Source: Antilocapra americana
Taxonomy: Eukaryota; Chordata; Mammalia; Artiodactyla; Antilocapridae
Reading direction: 5' to 3'
NCBI GenBank assembly: GCA_007570785.1
Contig: ML662442.1
Location: 59,479,785-59,543,784, forward strand
Length of the DNA stretch: 64,000 nt
Shown here: in pieces, positions 9,490 to 21,239 of the stretch
Layout of the letters: every line of letters begins with the position of its first letter
How positions within the stretch are numbered: the stretch's first letter is position 1
Made by a program: the position numbers and the translations under genes
Notes under the pieces: generated by a model
The model's database searches: none
What the model saw: only the letters and a program-made list of their open reading frames with translations
What the model was told of the DNA's origin: nothing

Positions 9490-10170
9490 TTCATGGTTTC
9501 CAAGTGTTTGTGTTCTGTCTCTCCTGCTGTTAAAACACAACCAGAACTGATGTTCGCACAGTGCACAGTGATACGGCTGTGGTGGTCATCAAATATGGAA
9601 ATGCTTCTGTACCTGATGACAAATAACTTCTGTCACAGACTCCATCTGAATTCTCCTCTGCTGCCGAGGGGCCTTCACACCGCCCAGCTAGTGGTGGGTT
9701 CATACCTGGCATAGCTTGGGAAGGATCCCCTGGAACCCTAGGGCAATGCACCCCCGCCTGCATCTACTCTGCTTAGTTTGTACCTTCTGTACACGTGTTG
9801 GGTATCACCTCCTGTTCAGCAAAACTGAACACAGAGCGTACATGGTTATCAGGTCAATCTTAGTCCAGAAATTCAGCCAAGATTTGTGAAGGAAGCACAA
9901 GAAATAGCTAAACATGAGGACAGATTCTTCAAAGTCTGAGCACTAATGACCACACCTTTTCCTCATAAGGAAGAACTTTATGATGACTTAGATGGTCTCA
10001 ATCCAGACCCAGCTATCTTGCTGAAGTTTGAGCTTCCTGTCACTGAGTGGACTGGAATGACCTCCAAGGCCCCTTCCAAGATTTCTATTTTAAAAAATCA
10101 TAAACTTTGTAGATTCTTTCAGAAAGTGCATGCCTAGCATGTTCCAGGAGATTCATAAGTGCTAAATAAA
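9490..10170 (+). other. Unassigned, possibly a decayed coding relic
   Basis: Short protein-like stretches appear in different plus frames: 'VVIKYGNASVPDDK' near 9580, 'RFVKEAQEIAKHEDRFF' near 9880, and 'KEELYDDLDGLNPDPAILL' near 9970. An AATAAA lies at about 10166. I cannot name a parent gene. The frames are broken by stops and shifts, so this could be an old pseudogene or chance. Confidence 0.2.
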
Positions 10171-10990
10171 TGAAGAACCAGATGTCTTAATTGCCTGTCC
10201 TGGGTTTAGACATCTGGTGGCTTGGCTAGTCACATGAACACAGCGTAAGTCTGTACTTGCGGGACTGTATCTGGGAGCCCTGCCCATCTGTGGCCACCGG
10301 GAGAACGTGGGATGAAACGACAAGCCTGTGTGTGGGATACTAGGATGTGTGGGAAGGAAGTGGTTTGCTTTTGGGAATATGCAGTTGAGCTTCGTAAGTG
10401 CCATGGCAACAATGCAGCAAGGATTTATTTTCTGGGAAAAAAGCTGAAATGGAAGGAATTCCTAGCTTCCTGAAACTGATGAGGCAATGGTAGGTCTGGG
10501 TAACTCGGAGAGACATTGATTCCCTGGCTCTTCGGGCTCTGCAAGTTTGGAGTCTGGATGCAGAGGTTCTGGCAGCCCCAGCTTAGTTGTGTGAAGAAGG
10601 TTGCAGGTGAGAGCCTGTATGAGTGAAGGCATGCAGACTCCAGGTATCCAGCAGAATATCAGTGTGCCTCCGCAGAGACTTCTTGTGAGGTGGCTGCCTT
10701 GGGTATGTTTCAGTTTTCTCCTTGGTAAAGTGGAGTTTATACTGTTTTTCCCCATACCTTTTCTTAGCAATTGTAACTTATGTATTTGGTCCCACAAGTG
10801 TCAGTATGCTTTTTAATAGGAGCCCAGGAAACAAGCTTGCTCCTGGGAAAGGGAAGCATCTTGGGAGTCTGTAGCCATGAGACTTCCTGGAGCCCTACAT
10901 GCTCTTTGAATCAGGTTGGGTTGTATAACTGTCTTCAATTAAAAAATTCAAATCTGAGTAAAATTGAAAGAACAAAATTATTAACACTCC
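10171..10990. other. Unassigned DNA
   Basis: No recognised repeat. Open frames are short and lack recognisable protein features. Confidence 0.35.
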
Positions 10991-10994
10991 TGTA

Positions 10995-11222
10995 CTGGTC
11001 TTCTGGGCTTCCCAAGAGCCTCAGTGGTAAAGAATCCACCTGCCGATGTAGGAGAACCAGGTTTGATCTCTGGCCGGGAAGATCCTCTGGAGGAGAAAAT
11101 GGCAACCCACTCCAGTATTCTTGCCTGGAAAAACCCCATGGATGGAGGAGCCTGGCGGGCTACAGTCCATGGGATGCAAAGAGTCAGACACAACTTAATG
11201 ACTAAACAACAGCTGGTCTTCT
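10995..11222 (+). mobile_element. Bov-tA SINE with TSD
   Basis: Sense, near full length, from 'gcttcccaagagcctcagtg' to 'cttaatgactaaacaac'. Exact 10-bp TSD 'ctggtcttct' at 10995-11004 and 11213-11222. Confidence 0.92.
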
Positions 11223-11329
11223 AGATTCACTATCTGTTAGTGTCTTCACACACACGCACACTCACTTCTTTTGTAAGCCATCCAAAAGTAGTATACAGGT
11301 ATCATGACATTTCATTCTTATATGATTCT

Positions 11330-11700
11330 AAATAATACATTTCTTATAAACAAAGACATTTTCACTTTCCTGGTCAATAATCATAATATGATTTCTACAT
11401 CTAAGAAAAGATTAATTCAATAATATCAAATACATAGTCCATTATCAAATTTCCTAAATCATTTCCAGAATGTTAAGTCCAGGTTAGTGCTCCAGGTTAG
11501 TGCCTTTCATTTGCTGCTGTTTTTCTTTAGTAGGTATCAGTCTAGAACAGCTGCCATTTACCTCTGTTCTTTCATGTTGGATCTTGGAATTGTCCAGGCC
11601 AGATGTCCTGCAGAGTACTCCATGGGTTCCTGTCACTACTTCATGTTGCGTTGTATTTCTGAGCCAGTCCTTTTAGCCCTGGTCTTATGAGTCATGAGGT
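11330..11700. mobile_element. Possible ancient L1M remnant
   Basis: Word order ('agtccattatcaaatttcc', 'ttctttcatgttggatctt') is reminiscent of the decayed 3' region of old L1M elements. Similarity is weak and orientation uncertain. Confidence 0.25.
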
Positions 11701-12220
11701 TGTCTTTGATGTTTTAGCCCGAGAACCTTACTGGATGTGTAGGGTAAACACTTAAGGCAACTGAGTTTATTTTTCTATACATTCGAAGACCCAGCTTTGT
11801 TAATATGCCCCCAAAGGACTCCAAGTTCACTCGGCACCTAATCATTACCACTTTAACTTTTGTTTCCACAAAATCGGTCATATTTGACATACTGCCACCA
11901 CTGGAATCATTTTTAAAATATGAAACAGAAAATGAACAAGGGTGTTTGATTCATTTTTCCTCTGCAGTGATGATGTGGGCTCTCAAGTCACCAAAAGTAA
12001 AGTAGAGGTTGAATACAGTGTTGGAAGAAGAGGATTTGTTGTTTTTATCTTGGGCATTTGCCTGTAATAGACTGACATCCTGCAGGTTATAAACTGGGCT
12101 AAGACTTTGAGTTGTGAACTGTCAGGTAAATGGAGTGGACAGAAGAGACAGAAGAATGGGTTATAACTCCCACATGCCACTCCAGCATTTATGTGGATCC
12201 TCTTATTTCCCTAGGAATCT
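11701..12220. other. Unassigned DNA
   Basis: No repeat or gene recognised. Confidence 0.35.
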
Positions 12221-12221
12221 A

Positions 12222-12372
12222 TAATTATGGAGACCAAAGGGATCGTTTTGCAGATGAAGAAATGAAAGCCCAGAGAAGAAAGTGATGTGACTGATGACAC
12301 CCAACTTGCTGGTGGATGGACCCTGGATTAAAGCCTGTCTCCCAAGTCCAGCCCTGTGCTTCCTCTGTTATT
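12222..12372 (-). repeat. MIR SINE
   Basis: Antisense MIR: 'tgcagatgaagaaatgaaag' followed by 'cccagagaagaaagtgatgt', then the decayed head region. Old, widely shared mammalian SINE. Confidence 0.6.
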
Positions 12373-12453
12373 CATAATGATAGAGTCATTAGATTTTGTA
12401 TTTAGACGCTCGAGGAAACAGTTTTGAAATGACAAGGCTTAAGGAAGAAGAGA

Positions 12454-12676
12454 AGGCTTCTCCCCATTGCTCAGCGATTAAGAATCCTCTTGCAGTGAAG
12501 GAGATGTGGGTTCAGTTCTTGGGTTGGGAATATCCCCTGGAGGAGGAGATAGGAAACTGCTCCAGTAGTCTTGCCTGGAGAATCCCATGGACTGAGGAGC
12601 CTGGTGGGCTACAGTCTATGGGGTCACAAAGAGTCAGATACGAGTGAAGCTACTTAGCAGGCACAAACGCACACAG
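12454..12676 (+). mobile_element. Bov-tA SINE
   Basis: Sense copy with diverged head ('cattgctcagcgattaagaa') and body 'gtcttgcctggagaatccca'. It has a short A/C-rich tail ('gcacaaacgcacacag'). Confidence 0.85.
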
Positions 12677-13270
12677 GGAGAAAGAGAACATGATTAATTA
12701 AGCAGACACAAGAGACTCTCGCAGTGGTTAAATCAGAGCACAAGCATTCCACTGTCATAGCCTTGAATCTCAAAACAGGACAAGTGTGGCAGAGCCCTTT
12801 GCTTCTTTAAAACTCTCCTCTCTCATCTTCCAAAATGATAGTTCTTTGACCTTCAGAGTTTGAGTCAAGATACTATGTTTTTGGAGATAAGTAACTTTTT
12901 CTTGGCTTGTCATAATGGATTGTTTGTCTTTAAAATTGCAAACTGAATTACTTTTGGAATTATATCTTTTTTTTAATAGGCTTTTTCCTTCTGAAGTCAT
13001 TTTGCAAAAATCTCTCTCTTCCTCCTCCACAGGTGTATAAATACTCTTTGCAATTACCAGGTGTCTGTCTTCACCTATCTATTACAGAGAGTTTTCAGAA
13101 GTTCCAGTTATATACCAAATTGCAGATTATGGCTTAGATTGTACTTTGATCTTAAAAACAGAATTTAAGGTAACTTTTCTCAACCAAATTGCAGGTATTT
13201 TTTTTTTAACATGAAGTGTATTTGTTCAATTAGGTCTCCTTTCTTCTTTAAAGAATGTATCTTCAGTTAC
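12677..13270. other. Unassigned DNA
   Basis: AT-rich. No repeat or coding feature recognised. Confidence 0.35.
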
Positions 13271-13273
13271 CTA

Positions 13274-13342
13274 TAGAAAGAAAGGAAAGGAAGGAGGGAA
13301 GAAAAGGAAGAAAGAATGGAGGGAGGGAGGGAGGAAAAGAAA
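13274..13342 (+). repeat. Purine-rich (GGAA/GGGA) tract
   Basis: About 68 bases that are almost only A and G, with GGAA and GGGA repeats. Likely length-variable. Confidence 0.75.
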
Positions 13343-13497
13343 ATCATCAGCAGCCACTTGCACTTAGTCACAGTTCAGTTTTTTGGTCCATTGTCTTGGT
13401 TGTGGATTTTTCAAGCTCTTTTTGATGAATATGAAAACCTCCTGCAGAGGCTGTTAAAGAATGGAGAGGCAGTAAAATGCACATCTGGATCAGTGAG

Positions 13498-13712
13498 GTG
13501 CTTTGGTAGCAAGTGGGGAGTGGTAAAGAATCCACCAGCTGATGCAGGAGAGATGAAAGAGACCCAGGTTCCATTCCTGGGTCAGGAAGATTTCCTGGAG
13601 TAGAAAATGGCAACCCACTCCAGTATTCTTGCCTGGAAAATTCCATGAACAGAGGAGCCTGGAGGGCTACAGACGATATAGAGCTGGGCATGACTGAATG
13701 ACTGAGCACCCA
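13498..13712 (+). mobile_element. Bov-tA SINE
   Basis: Sense copy with degraded head ('gtggggagtggtaaagaatc'), body 'gaaaatggcaacccactcca' and tail 'catgactgaatgactgagca'. Confidence 0.85.
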
Positions 13713-14850
13713 TCCACCAGCAGAAGCAAGCAGACCAGTCCCCCACCCCGCAAAAAAACCCCGTCTTACATGATAAAATTTATGGCTTATACAATGAGAA
13801 ACCTAAAAATGGGTACACTGACTTTCTGACTCAGTGATGTCATCAGGGCCTCAGCCTCTTTCCATCTCACCATCTGTCAATCATGGTATAAACCTTGGTC
13901 TAGGACCAGATGACGTGGGGGATCAAAATACATTTGTCTGTAGCAATTGGAGGTTGCCTATTCAGGTTTAGTTTGGAAGGGCAATCATCTTTCCCTATGG
14001 TTCTCTCTAGTGGTAAGAAAATTCCCCAGAATATTGCAGAACCAAATCCCTTCAGTTCACATTAACTTGATTTGAGTCATGTGCCCATTTCAGAACCAAT
14101 TCTTATCACAGGGGACTATCATGCTTAGACATAGTATTAATACATGTCTTAGGGTGGCTTCCCTGGGAAGCAAACTCTGAGACAGTTTGTGTGCAGAAGG
14201 CTTACCGAAGGGTGTCCTCCAATCAGTGCTTGTTGGGGAGTGAAGGAAGCAGGATTGGGAAAAGGAAAGGGTTAAATAAAAGATTCAGTTAATTCCACGA
14301 GGAACTCTCATGAGCAGAGAGGGCTCTGCAGATTTGTCCTTCCTTGCATCAAGACTGCTGGGCTTTATACTTTTCACCTTGACCATCCCTGGATGTGAGC
14401 TAACTCCAGGGATAGTGTGTGGCCTTGGGGAAAGTGGCTTTTTTTGGCTTGCCTTTCCAGGGCAATGCCCAGGGATTGACTCCCTGAGCAGCATCAGGTC
14501 CCAGCCAGGCCTAGTGGCGGGAGGAATGGGTGTTTTAGTGTCGATGTGGGGATTTGGGCAGCACACCCCAGCATTGGTTATACATCCATTTGGATGCACC
14601 TTTTTGATATAGTATACTCTGGGAATAGCTCCTTCAGGATACTTCCCAGGGAACTTATAAAAGTAAGGTTACTTACTAGTCAGCATGCATTGCTGCCCCT
14701 TGGAGGGTTGAAGGGGTTGAATTAAGTCAGCCTGCCTCTAAGTGGCTGATTTGTCTCTTCAAAGGATGGCCCTATTGCTCCTTCCATCCTTCTGCAGTAG
14801 TAGGCAGGTTGGGAAATAATATCAGAATTTGAAGTACCACCAAACTAGCA
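13713..14850. other. Unassigned DNA
   Basis: No repeat recognised with confidence. The open stretches at 14285-14612 on both strands lack recognisable protein features. Confidence 0.35.
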
Positions 14851-14865
14851 GAGAGTTTACTCTCC

Positions 14866-14907
14866 TCTCTCTCTATGTCTATATCTATCTATCTATATTT
14901 ATATATT
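14866..14907 (+). repeat. CT/TCTA simple repeat
   Basis: A (CT)n run followed by 'tctatctatctata', adjoining the 3' end of the BovB fragment. It may derive from the tail of the older CHR insertion. Confidence 0.65.
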
Positions 14908-15508
14908 GTTGTTGTTGTTCAGTTGCCCAGTCGTGTCTGACTCTTTGTGACCCCATGGACTGCAGCATGCCAGGCCTCCCTGGCCCTCACCAGCTTCCGG
15001 AGTTTGCCAGAGTTCATGTTCATTGCATCAGTGATGCCGTCCAGCCATCTCATCCTCTGAAGCCCTCTTTTCCTTCTGCCCTCAATCTTCCCCAGCATCA
15101 GGAACTTTTCCAATGAGTCATCCATTCACATCAGATGATCAAAATCTTGGAACTTCAGCTTCAGCATCAATCCTTCCAGTGAATATTCAAGGTTGATCTC
15201 TCTTAAGATTGACTGGTTTGATCTTCCTGTCTTCTCCAGCACCACAACTTGAAGGTATCAGTTCTTTGGTGCTCTGCCTTCTTTATGGTCCAGTTCTCAC
15301 AATCGTATGTGACTGCTGGAAAGACCATCGTCTTGACTGTATGGACCTTTGTCAACAGAGTAATGTCTCTGCTTTTCAACACATTGTCTAGGTTTTTCAT
15401 AGCTTTCCTGCCAAGAAGCAACTGTCTTCTGATTTCATGGCTGCAGTCATCATCTGCAGTGATTTTGGTGCCCAAGAAGAAGAAATCTGTCACTACTTCA
15501 CCTCTTCC
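14908..15508 (-). mobile_element. BovB LINE 3' fragment
   Basis: Antisense BovB 3' part: 'gttgcccagtcgtgtctgac', 'ggtccagttctcacaatcgt', 'ttgactgtatggacctttgt', 'gatttcatggctgcagtcat'. About 600 bp, 5'-truncated. It appears inserted into the tail of the CHR at 15509-15817. Confidence 0.85.
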
Positions 15509-15826
15509 TTAAAAAAAATTATTTTAAATTAATTAATTAATTAATTAACTTTTGGATGCTGTGTTTTCCGTTGCTGTGCACAGGCTTTCTCTAGTTGCAG
15601 CAAGTGGAGAATACTCTTCTAGTTGCAGTAGGCGGGCTTCTCATTGCCGTGGCTTCTTCTGTTGCATGGTACAGGCTCTAGGTGCATGGGCTTTAGTAGT
15701 TGTGGCCTACTGTCTTAGTTGCCCAGTGGCATGTGGGATCTTCCTGGATCAGGAATTGAACCTATATCCCCTGCATTGGCAGGCAGATTCTTATCCACCG
15801 TACTACCAGGGAAGTCCGTTTACTCT
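15509..15826 (-). mobile_element. CHR SINE; TSD encloses CHR plus BovB
   Basis: Antisense CHR from the (TTAA)n tail to head 'taccagggaagtcc'. 'gtttactct' lies at 15818-15826 and again at 14855-14863, before the BovB. The CHR therefore landed first, and the BovB later split it from its left TSD. Confidence 0.85.
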
Positions 15827-16399
15827 ATTTTTCTCCTCAGGCATCTCCACCCTGGTCTTATAACATCAAAATTCAGAAGTAGGCATTATGGAACAGACAA
15901 AGAGAGACCCAGGGAAACTCTCTTAGTTCTGGCTTGAGGAACAGAAAAGAACTCTTAAAACTCAGAGACTGAAGGAATCACCCTTTTTCTTTTCCTTCTC
16001 CTTTTTCTGCATTTACTTTCACACCAGACCCCGGGCAATTTTGTGGTGGGGACAGTGGCAGCAAAGCAGCCTGTGTGGAAAGTCACAGGAGCCAAAATTC
16101 TGAGGGAGAAGGACCCTCATTTTTCATCTGATGGCGCTGCAGTTCCAAACTTCCTCTCCCTACCTCTGTCTGACCTCTTGTCATTTGAACACCAGATGTG
16201 ACTCAGTCACAGAAGCGAGCGGCTTTTGGCTGATGGACTGAAAAAAGGAGGTTTAAGAAACCAGACAATACTAGGGAGACAGCGGAGAAGGAAGAGATCA
16301 GGAAATGGATACCATAAAATTGTTTGTCTTTCTGGGCTGGTCTCCAACCTGTGCATAGTGGATCTGCCCCTAATTAGCCTTCCAAAGACTATGAGAACT
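15827..16399. other. Unassigned DNA
   Basis: No recognised repeat or gene. The right part may be the eroded 5' end of the HAL1 that follows. Confidence 0.35.
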
Positions 16400-17293
16400 G
16401 AGCTAACAGTCTTCTTGCCTTGTTCCAGAATAATCTCTGGGTGATGCACTTACAGGATATATCTGAATAGCACATAAAGCCTTTGAAATCTGAGTTGATG
16501 TTGTGACTACAACACACAGAAAGTGAGCGGAAACTTCTGACTTGAACTTAACCAGGTCAAATGCCTGCTAAAATAGAACCATCAACATTCTCTGATGGGA
16601 TTTAAATAAGACCCAGAGTCATATAAAGTAATATTAAAGATGTCCAGGATACAATCCAAAATTATCTGAAGTATGAAGAACTATGAAAGTCTCAAATTGT
16701 TTTGGAAAGGACAATCAACAGATGCCAATGATGAGATAATACAGATGTTGGAATTATTTGACAGTCTTTAAAACAGATTTTATAAATATGTTCAAAGGAG
16801 CAATCATGAGCACTTTTGGAAACAAAGTTAAAAACAGATATAGAAGATAGAAAAGAGAACCAAATGAAAAATTTTAGAACTGAAGAACACAATAACCAAA
16901 ATTATAAATTCACTGGAAAGACTCAGTAACAGAATGAAGATGACAGGGGAAAGAACCTGATATCATATTATTGAGAATTATCCAATCTGAACAACAGAGA
17001 GAAAAAAATTGAAAAAAATAAAGAACAGAACCTCAGGGTCTGATAGAACAATAGCAAAAGGTCTAGCATTTGTGTCATCAGACTCTCAGTAGGAGATAAG
17101 AAAATGTGATGCTGAAAAAATGTTTGAAGAAATAGTGGTTGAAAACTTAACATATTTGGAGAAAGACACATACCTACAGAGTTATGAAGTGGAGTAACTT
17201 CAGGTAGAACAAAAATGAGAGGAATCTATGGCCCTTAAATAACTGGAACATCAAAGACAAAGAAAAATTCTTGAAACAGCTAGAGAGAAACTG

Positions 17294-17561
17294 ATTTTTA
17301 AAAAATCTTTTCATTTTATTGGAGTCTAATTGATTTATAATGTTGTGTTAGTTTCAGGTGTACAGCAAAGTGATTCAGTTATACATATACATATATTCAC
17401 TCTCTTTTAGATTTCTTTGTCATGTAGGTTATCACAGAATATTGAGTAGAGTTCCCTGTGCTATACAGTAGTTCCTTGTTGGTTATCTGTTTTATATATA
17501 TATATATATATATATTAATAGTAGTGTGTATATGTTCATCCCAAGTACCTGATTTATGCCT
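17294..17561 (-). mobile_element. L1 3' end nested in HAL1
   Basis: Antisense L1 3' UTR: 'attttattggagtctaattg', 'ttcaggtgtacagcaaagtg', 'agagttccctgtgctataca'. It holds a TA repeat at about 17496-17515. Flanks 'gagaaactgattt' and 'gagaaacagtgattt' suggest a degraded TSD. Confidence 0.85.
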
Positions 17562-18585
17562 CCCTGAGAAACAGTGATTTGATGACAATGATTCTTTCAT
17601 CAGAAATCATAGATATCAAAAGGAAGTAGTACATTTTTCTGTGCTGAAAGAAAAGAATTTTCAGCCTGGAATTTGTGTATAGCAAAAATATCTTTCAAGG
17701 ATGAAAGTAAAATAAAGGCATTCTCAGATGCTTTAAAGGAATTGCTAAATTCTACAGATGGAAGGGAAATGATACCACAAGGAAGTAGGGAACATCAAGA
17801 GTGAAAAAGAGGAACAGAATTGGTGAATATTTGGATAGATATAATAGACTATTCTTCTCTTGGGTTTTTTATAATACATTTTATGGTTGAAAGCAAAAGT
17901 ATAACATGGTCTGATGAAGTTTTCAGTATATGTGATATTTATGATAATATCTATAGCAAAAAGAAGGGCAGGATAAGGGGAATTTTATGGTGTTAAAGTT
18001 TCCAATAAAAGTGACAAAATATTGAGTCTAAGTAGATTATAAAAAAGTATATATTTTGTAATCCTTAGAGCAACCACTCACTAAAGAACTATATAGAGAG
18101 ATATTGTTAAAAATCATAATAGAGTAGAATAGAGTAATAAAATAGATAAAATAGAGTAATATTTATTGCTATAAATAGCAACATAGCAATAAAATATAGT
18201 AATAAAAAGTGCTCAAATAATGTCCCCCCCCCAAAAAAAATAAAAAGGCAAGAAAGGGAAACAGAGAAATGAGAAATAAGAGAACAAAAAGAAAACAATA
18301 ATACAATGGTAAACAAACCCAAATGTGTCATTAGTTTCACTCAATGTAAATACTTTTAATATACCAATTAATAAACAGAGATTGTTAGAATATATTAAAA
18401 AAGCATGTCTAAACTCTATGCTGTATGTAAACAAAATACTTCAAATACAATTATAGGTCACCTAAAAGTTAAAGGATGTGAAAAGATATACTGTGCAAAA
18501 ATTAAATAAAAAGGAGGCTGGAAGGAACATATTAACATCAAACCACACTTTGGAGGAAAGAAAATTCAGGGATGAAAAGGAATCT

Positions 18586-18794
18586 TGCTGTTGTTGTTTA
18601 GTCACCAAGTTGTGTCTGATGCTTTGCAACCCCTTGGACTGTAGCCCACCAGGCTCCTCTGTGGTATTTTCCAGGCAAGAATACTGGAGTGGGCTGCTAT
18701 TGCCTTCTCTAGGGGATCTTCCCGATCCAGGGATCCAACTTGCATCTTCTGCGTTGGCAGGCGAATTCTTTACCCCGAACCACCTGGGAAGCCC
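18586..18794 (-). mobile_element. Bov-tA SINE nested in HAL1
   Basis: Antisense, near full length, ending in head 'cacctgggaagcc'. TSD 'ggaatcttg' (18579-18587) and 'ggaatattg' (18796-18804), one mismatch. Confidence 0.9.
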
Positions 18795-19309
18795 TGGAAT
18801 ATTGCATAAGGATAAAAAGGCTAATTTACCAAGAAAGTAAAAATTTCTGATGTGTATTACCTAACAGCAAGCTTCAAAATAAATGAAAATTATAGTTGGA
18901 GAGATAAACATTTTTGTCTCAGTAATAAAAAAAATAGAAAAAATGTCAATAAGATTAAAAAGCTGAACAACACCATTAACCAACTAAATCTAGCTGGCTT
19001 TTATAGAAAACTCCATCTAGCAGCAGAACACACATTCTTTTTAAGTGCACATAGAATATTTTCCACGAGAGGCCGGATCCTGGGTCATAAATCAAACCTT
19101 AACAAATTTAAATACTAAAATTCTACTAAGTATTTCCACTTTGCTTGGTTCTTTTGTTTGGAGCATATTCCTCTGTCTTCTAATTCTGCCTAATTCTTTG
19201 AGCTTATTTCTATATATTAGGCAAGTAGGTTATGTTTCCCACCCTAAAATATTTATTATATATCTCTCAGCTTAGTGGATACAGAACCTAGGTATTTTTA
19301 AATAGGATA

Positions 19310-19796
19310 TTTTTTAGAGTAACTTTGAGTTCACATCAAAACCGAACAGAAAGTATAGAGAATTCCATATATCCCTTGTCCTCACACGTGCATAACTCTT
19401 CCCTACCAGAGTAGTACATTTTTTACAATTGATGAATCTATATTGACTCATTGTACTCATCCAAGGTCCATAGTTTACACTGGGCTTCACTCTTGTTGTA
19501 TATTCTGTGCATTTGGACAAATGTATAATGACACGAATCCATCATTATAGTATCATACAGAGTAGTTTTAATGTCCTAAAAATACTCTGTGCTCTGCCTT
19601 TTCATCCTTTCTTCCCTCTTCCCACTGCTGGTAACCACTGACCTTTTACCGTCTCCTTAGTTTTGCCTTTTTCAGAATGTCATATAGTTAGAATCAAATA
19701 GTATGTTGGCTTTTCAGATTAACTTCTTTACTTAGTGATATGCATTTAAGTTTCCTTCACATCTTTTCATGACTCTTTAGCTTGTTTCTTTCTTTT
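19310..19796 (-). mobile_element. L1M 3' UTR fragment
   Basis: Antisense of the old L1 3' region: 'ttacaattgatgaatctata', 'gtccatagtttacactgggc', 'tttttcagaatgtcatatag'. It is separated by a CHR from further L1 sequence at 20025. Confidence 0.6.
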
Positions 19797-20018
19797 TTTA
19801 TTATATTCATTTATTTATTTTTTGGCTGCTCTAGGTCTTAGCTGCAGCAATGTGAGACCTTCTGTCTTTGCTGTGACATGCAGGATTTTTAGTTGTAGCA
19901 TGTGAGCTCTTTATCTGTGGCATGTGGGATCTAGATCCCTGACCAGGGATCGAACTCAGGCCCCTTGTATTGGGAGTTCAGAGTCTTGACCCCTGGACCA
20001 CCAAGGAAGTCTCCCTCA
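19797..20018 (-). mobile_element. CHR SINE
   Basis: Antisense CHR: 'ggctgctctaggtcttagct', 'ctgaccagggatcgaactca', head 'cctggaccaccaaggaagtc'. Confidence 0.8.
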
Positions 20019-20024
20019 CCCCTG

Positions 20025-20690
20025 CTTTTTAAATTATTTATGTATATTTGCTTTGGGTTTAAGTTTTGCTTCTTTTTCTAGTTTCTTAAGGTGTAAGCTT
20101 AGATAACTTATTTTGAATCTTTCTTCTTTTCTAAGAGATACATACAATGCTATAAATTTCCCTCTAAGCATTGCTTTCACAAACTCCCACAAATTCTGAT
20201 AACTTGTGTTTTCATTTTTATTTTGTTCAAAATATTTTAAAATTGTCTTGAGATTTCTTTTTTGGCCTATGATTTATTTAGTATATCATTTAATATTGAA
20301 GTATTTGGTGATTATCCAGCTACCTTTCTATTATTAATTTCTGGTTTAATTCCATTATGGTTTGAGAACAGGTATTATATAATTTTTATTCTTTTATATT
20401 GTTAAAGTGAAGTCGCTCAGTCATGTCTGACTCTTTGCGACCCCATGGACTGTAACCTACCAGGTTCCTCCATCCATGGGATTTTCCAGGCAAGAATACT
20501 GGAGTGGGCTGCCATTTTCTTCCCCAGGAGATCTTCCCAACCCAGGGATTGAACCCAGGTCTCCCGCATTGTAGGCAGACACTTTACCATCTAAGCCACC
20601 AGGGAAGCGTATATTGTTAAGGTATGTTTTATGGCTCAGAATATGGTCTATCTGAGTGAATGTCATTACACTCAGACTTTATCTTGAGCA
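20025..20690 (-). mobile_element. L1M ORF2 fragment, split by Bov-tA
   Basis: Antisense of old L1 ORF2: 'ataaatttccctctaagcat', 'ggtttaattccattatggtt', resuming after the SINE with 'ttttatggctcagaatatgg'. No open frame. Confidence 0.65.
20395..20620 (-). mobile_element. Bov-tA SINE with 11-bp TSD
   Basis: Antisense, full length, ending in head 'taagccaccagggaagc'. Exact TSD 'tatattgttaa' at 20395-20405 and 20610-20620, inside an L1M. Confidence 0.93.
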
Positions 20691-20699
20691 GAGTCAATC

Positions 20700-20988
20700 T
20701 GATCATGTACAAGAGAGATTATCTGTAAATCAGAAAGTCACTTTATCTATTTACAATAGTGTGAATTTTTTTTAACATGAATACTTATATTTGTGATCCA
20801 GGCCTCCCACTAGTTCTGGTGCCTTTTGGTATTAACATTAATTAAAAAGTTGTTTAATGAGTTTGGATCTCAGAGCAAAGAAATTTTCAGTTTTATGGGA
20901 TAAAGAGAAGTTCATCTCTTGGCTGAACTGATGAATCTAGGTGCTGTCATGTCCAAATTACGACCAGTTCAATGTCTGTAAATCGTAT
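20700..20988. other. Unassigned DNA
   Basis: AT-rich, no recognised feature. Confidence 0.35.
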
Positions 20989-20989
20989 A

Positions 20990-21238
20990 GGAAGCTATGG
21001 AGGCTTGGCTAAGTGCTTAGACTTGGAGCCAGGCAGTGCTTTCACCACTTACTTGTTGAGGGACCTTAGAGAGGTTATAAAACCAGATATTGAAAAACTC
21101 TATGGCTCAACTTCCTCATCTGTAAAACAAGAATAATAGTAGTCCCTACTTTATAGCCTCATTGTAAAGATTAAGTTAATTGAAATATGTAAGACATTTT
21201 GAAAAGAGTGTGTCATATAAGTGCTCAATAAATATTAA
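20990..21238 (+). repeat. MIR SINE
   Basis: Sense, nearly full-length MIR: 'agacttggagccaggcagtg', 'caacttcctcatctgtaaaa', 'ataagtgctcaataaatatt'. One of the best-preserved old SINEs here. Confidence 0.75.
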
Positions 21239-21239
21239 C

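Larger units (their letters stand above)
16400..19110 (+). mobile_element. HAL1 (half-L1) element, interrupted
   Basis: A long sense-strand old LINE of HAL1/L1M type. The ORF1-like region includes 'gaacacaataaccaaaatta', 'aatctgaacaacagagagaa' and 'tcagactctcagtaggagat'. After two insertions an endonuclease/ORF2-like end follows ('agcagaacacacattctttt', 'aacaaatttaa'). All frames carry many stops, so it is inactive. A minus-strand L1 end (17294-17561) and a minus-strand Bov-tA (18586-18794) split it. Confidence 0.65.

Noticed and set aside
14285..14612. Overlapping open frames on both strands as genes
   Set aside because: Both strands are open over the same 300 bp, typical of chance in stop-poor sequence. 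No protein family recognised.
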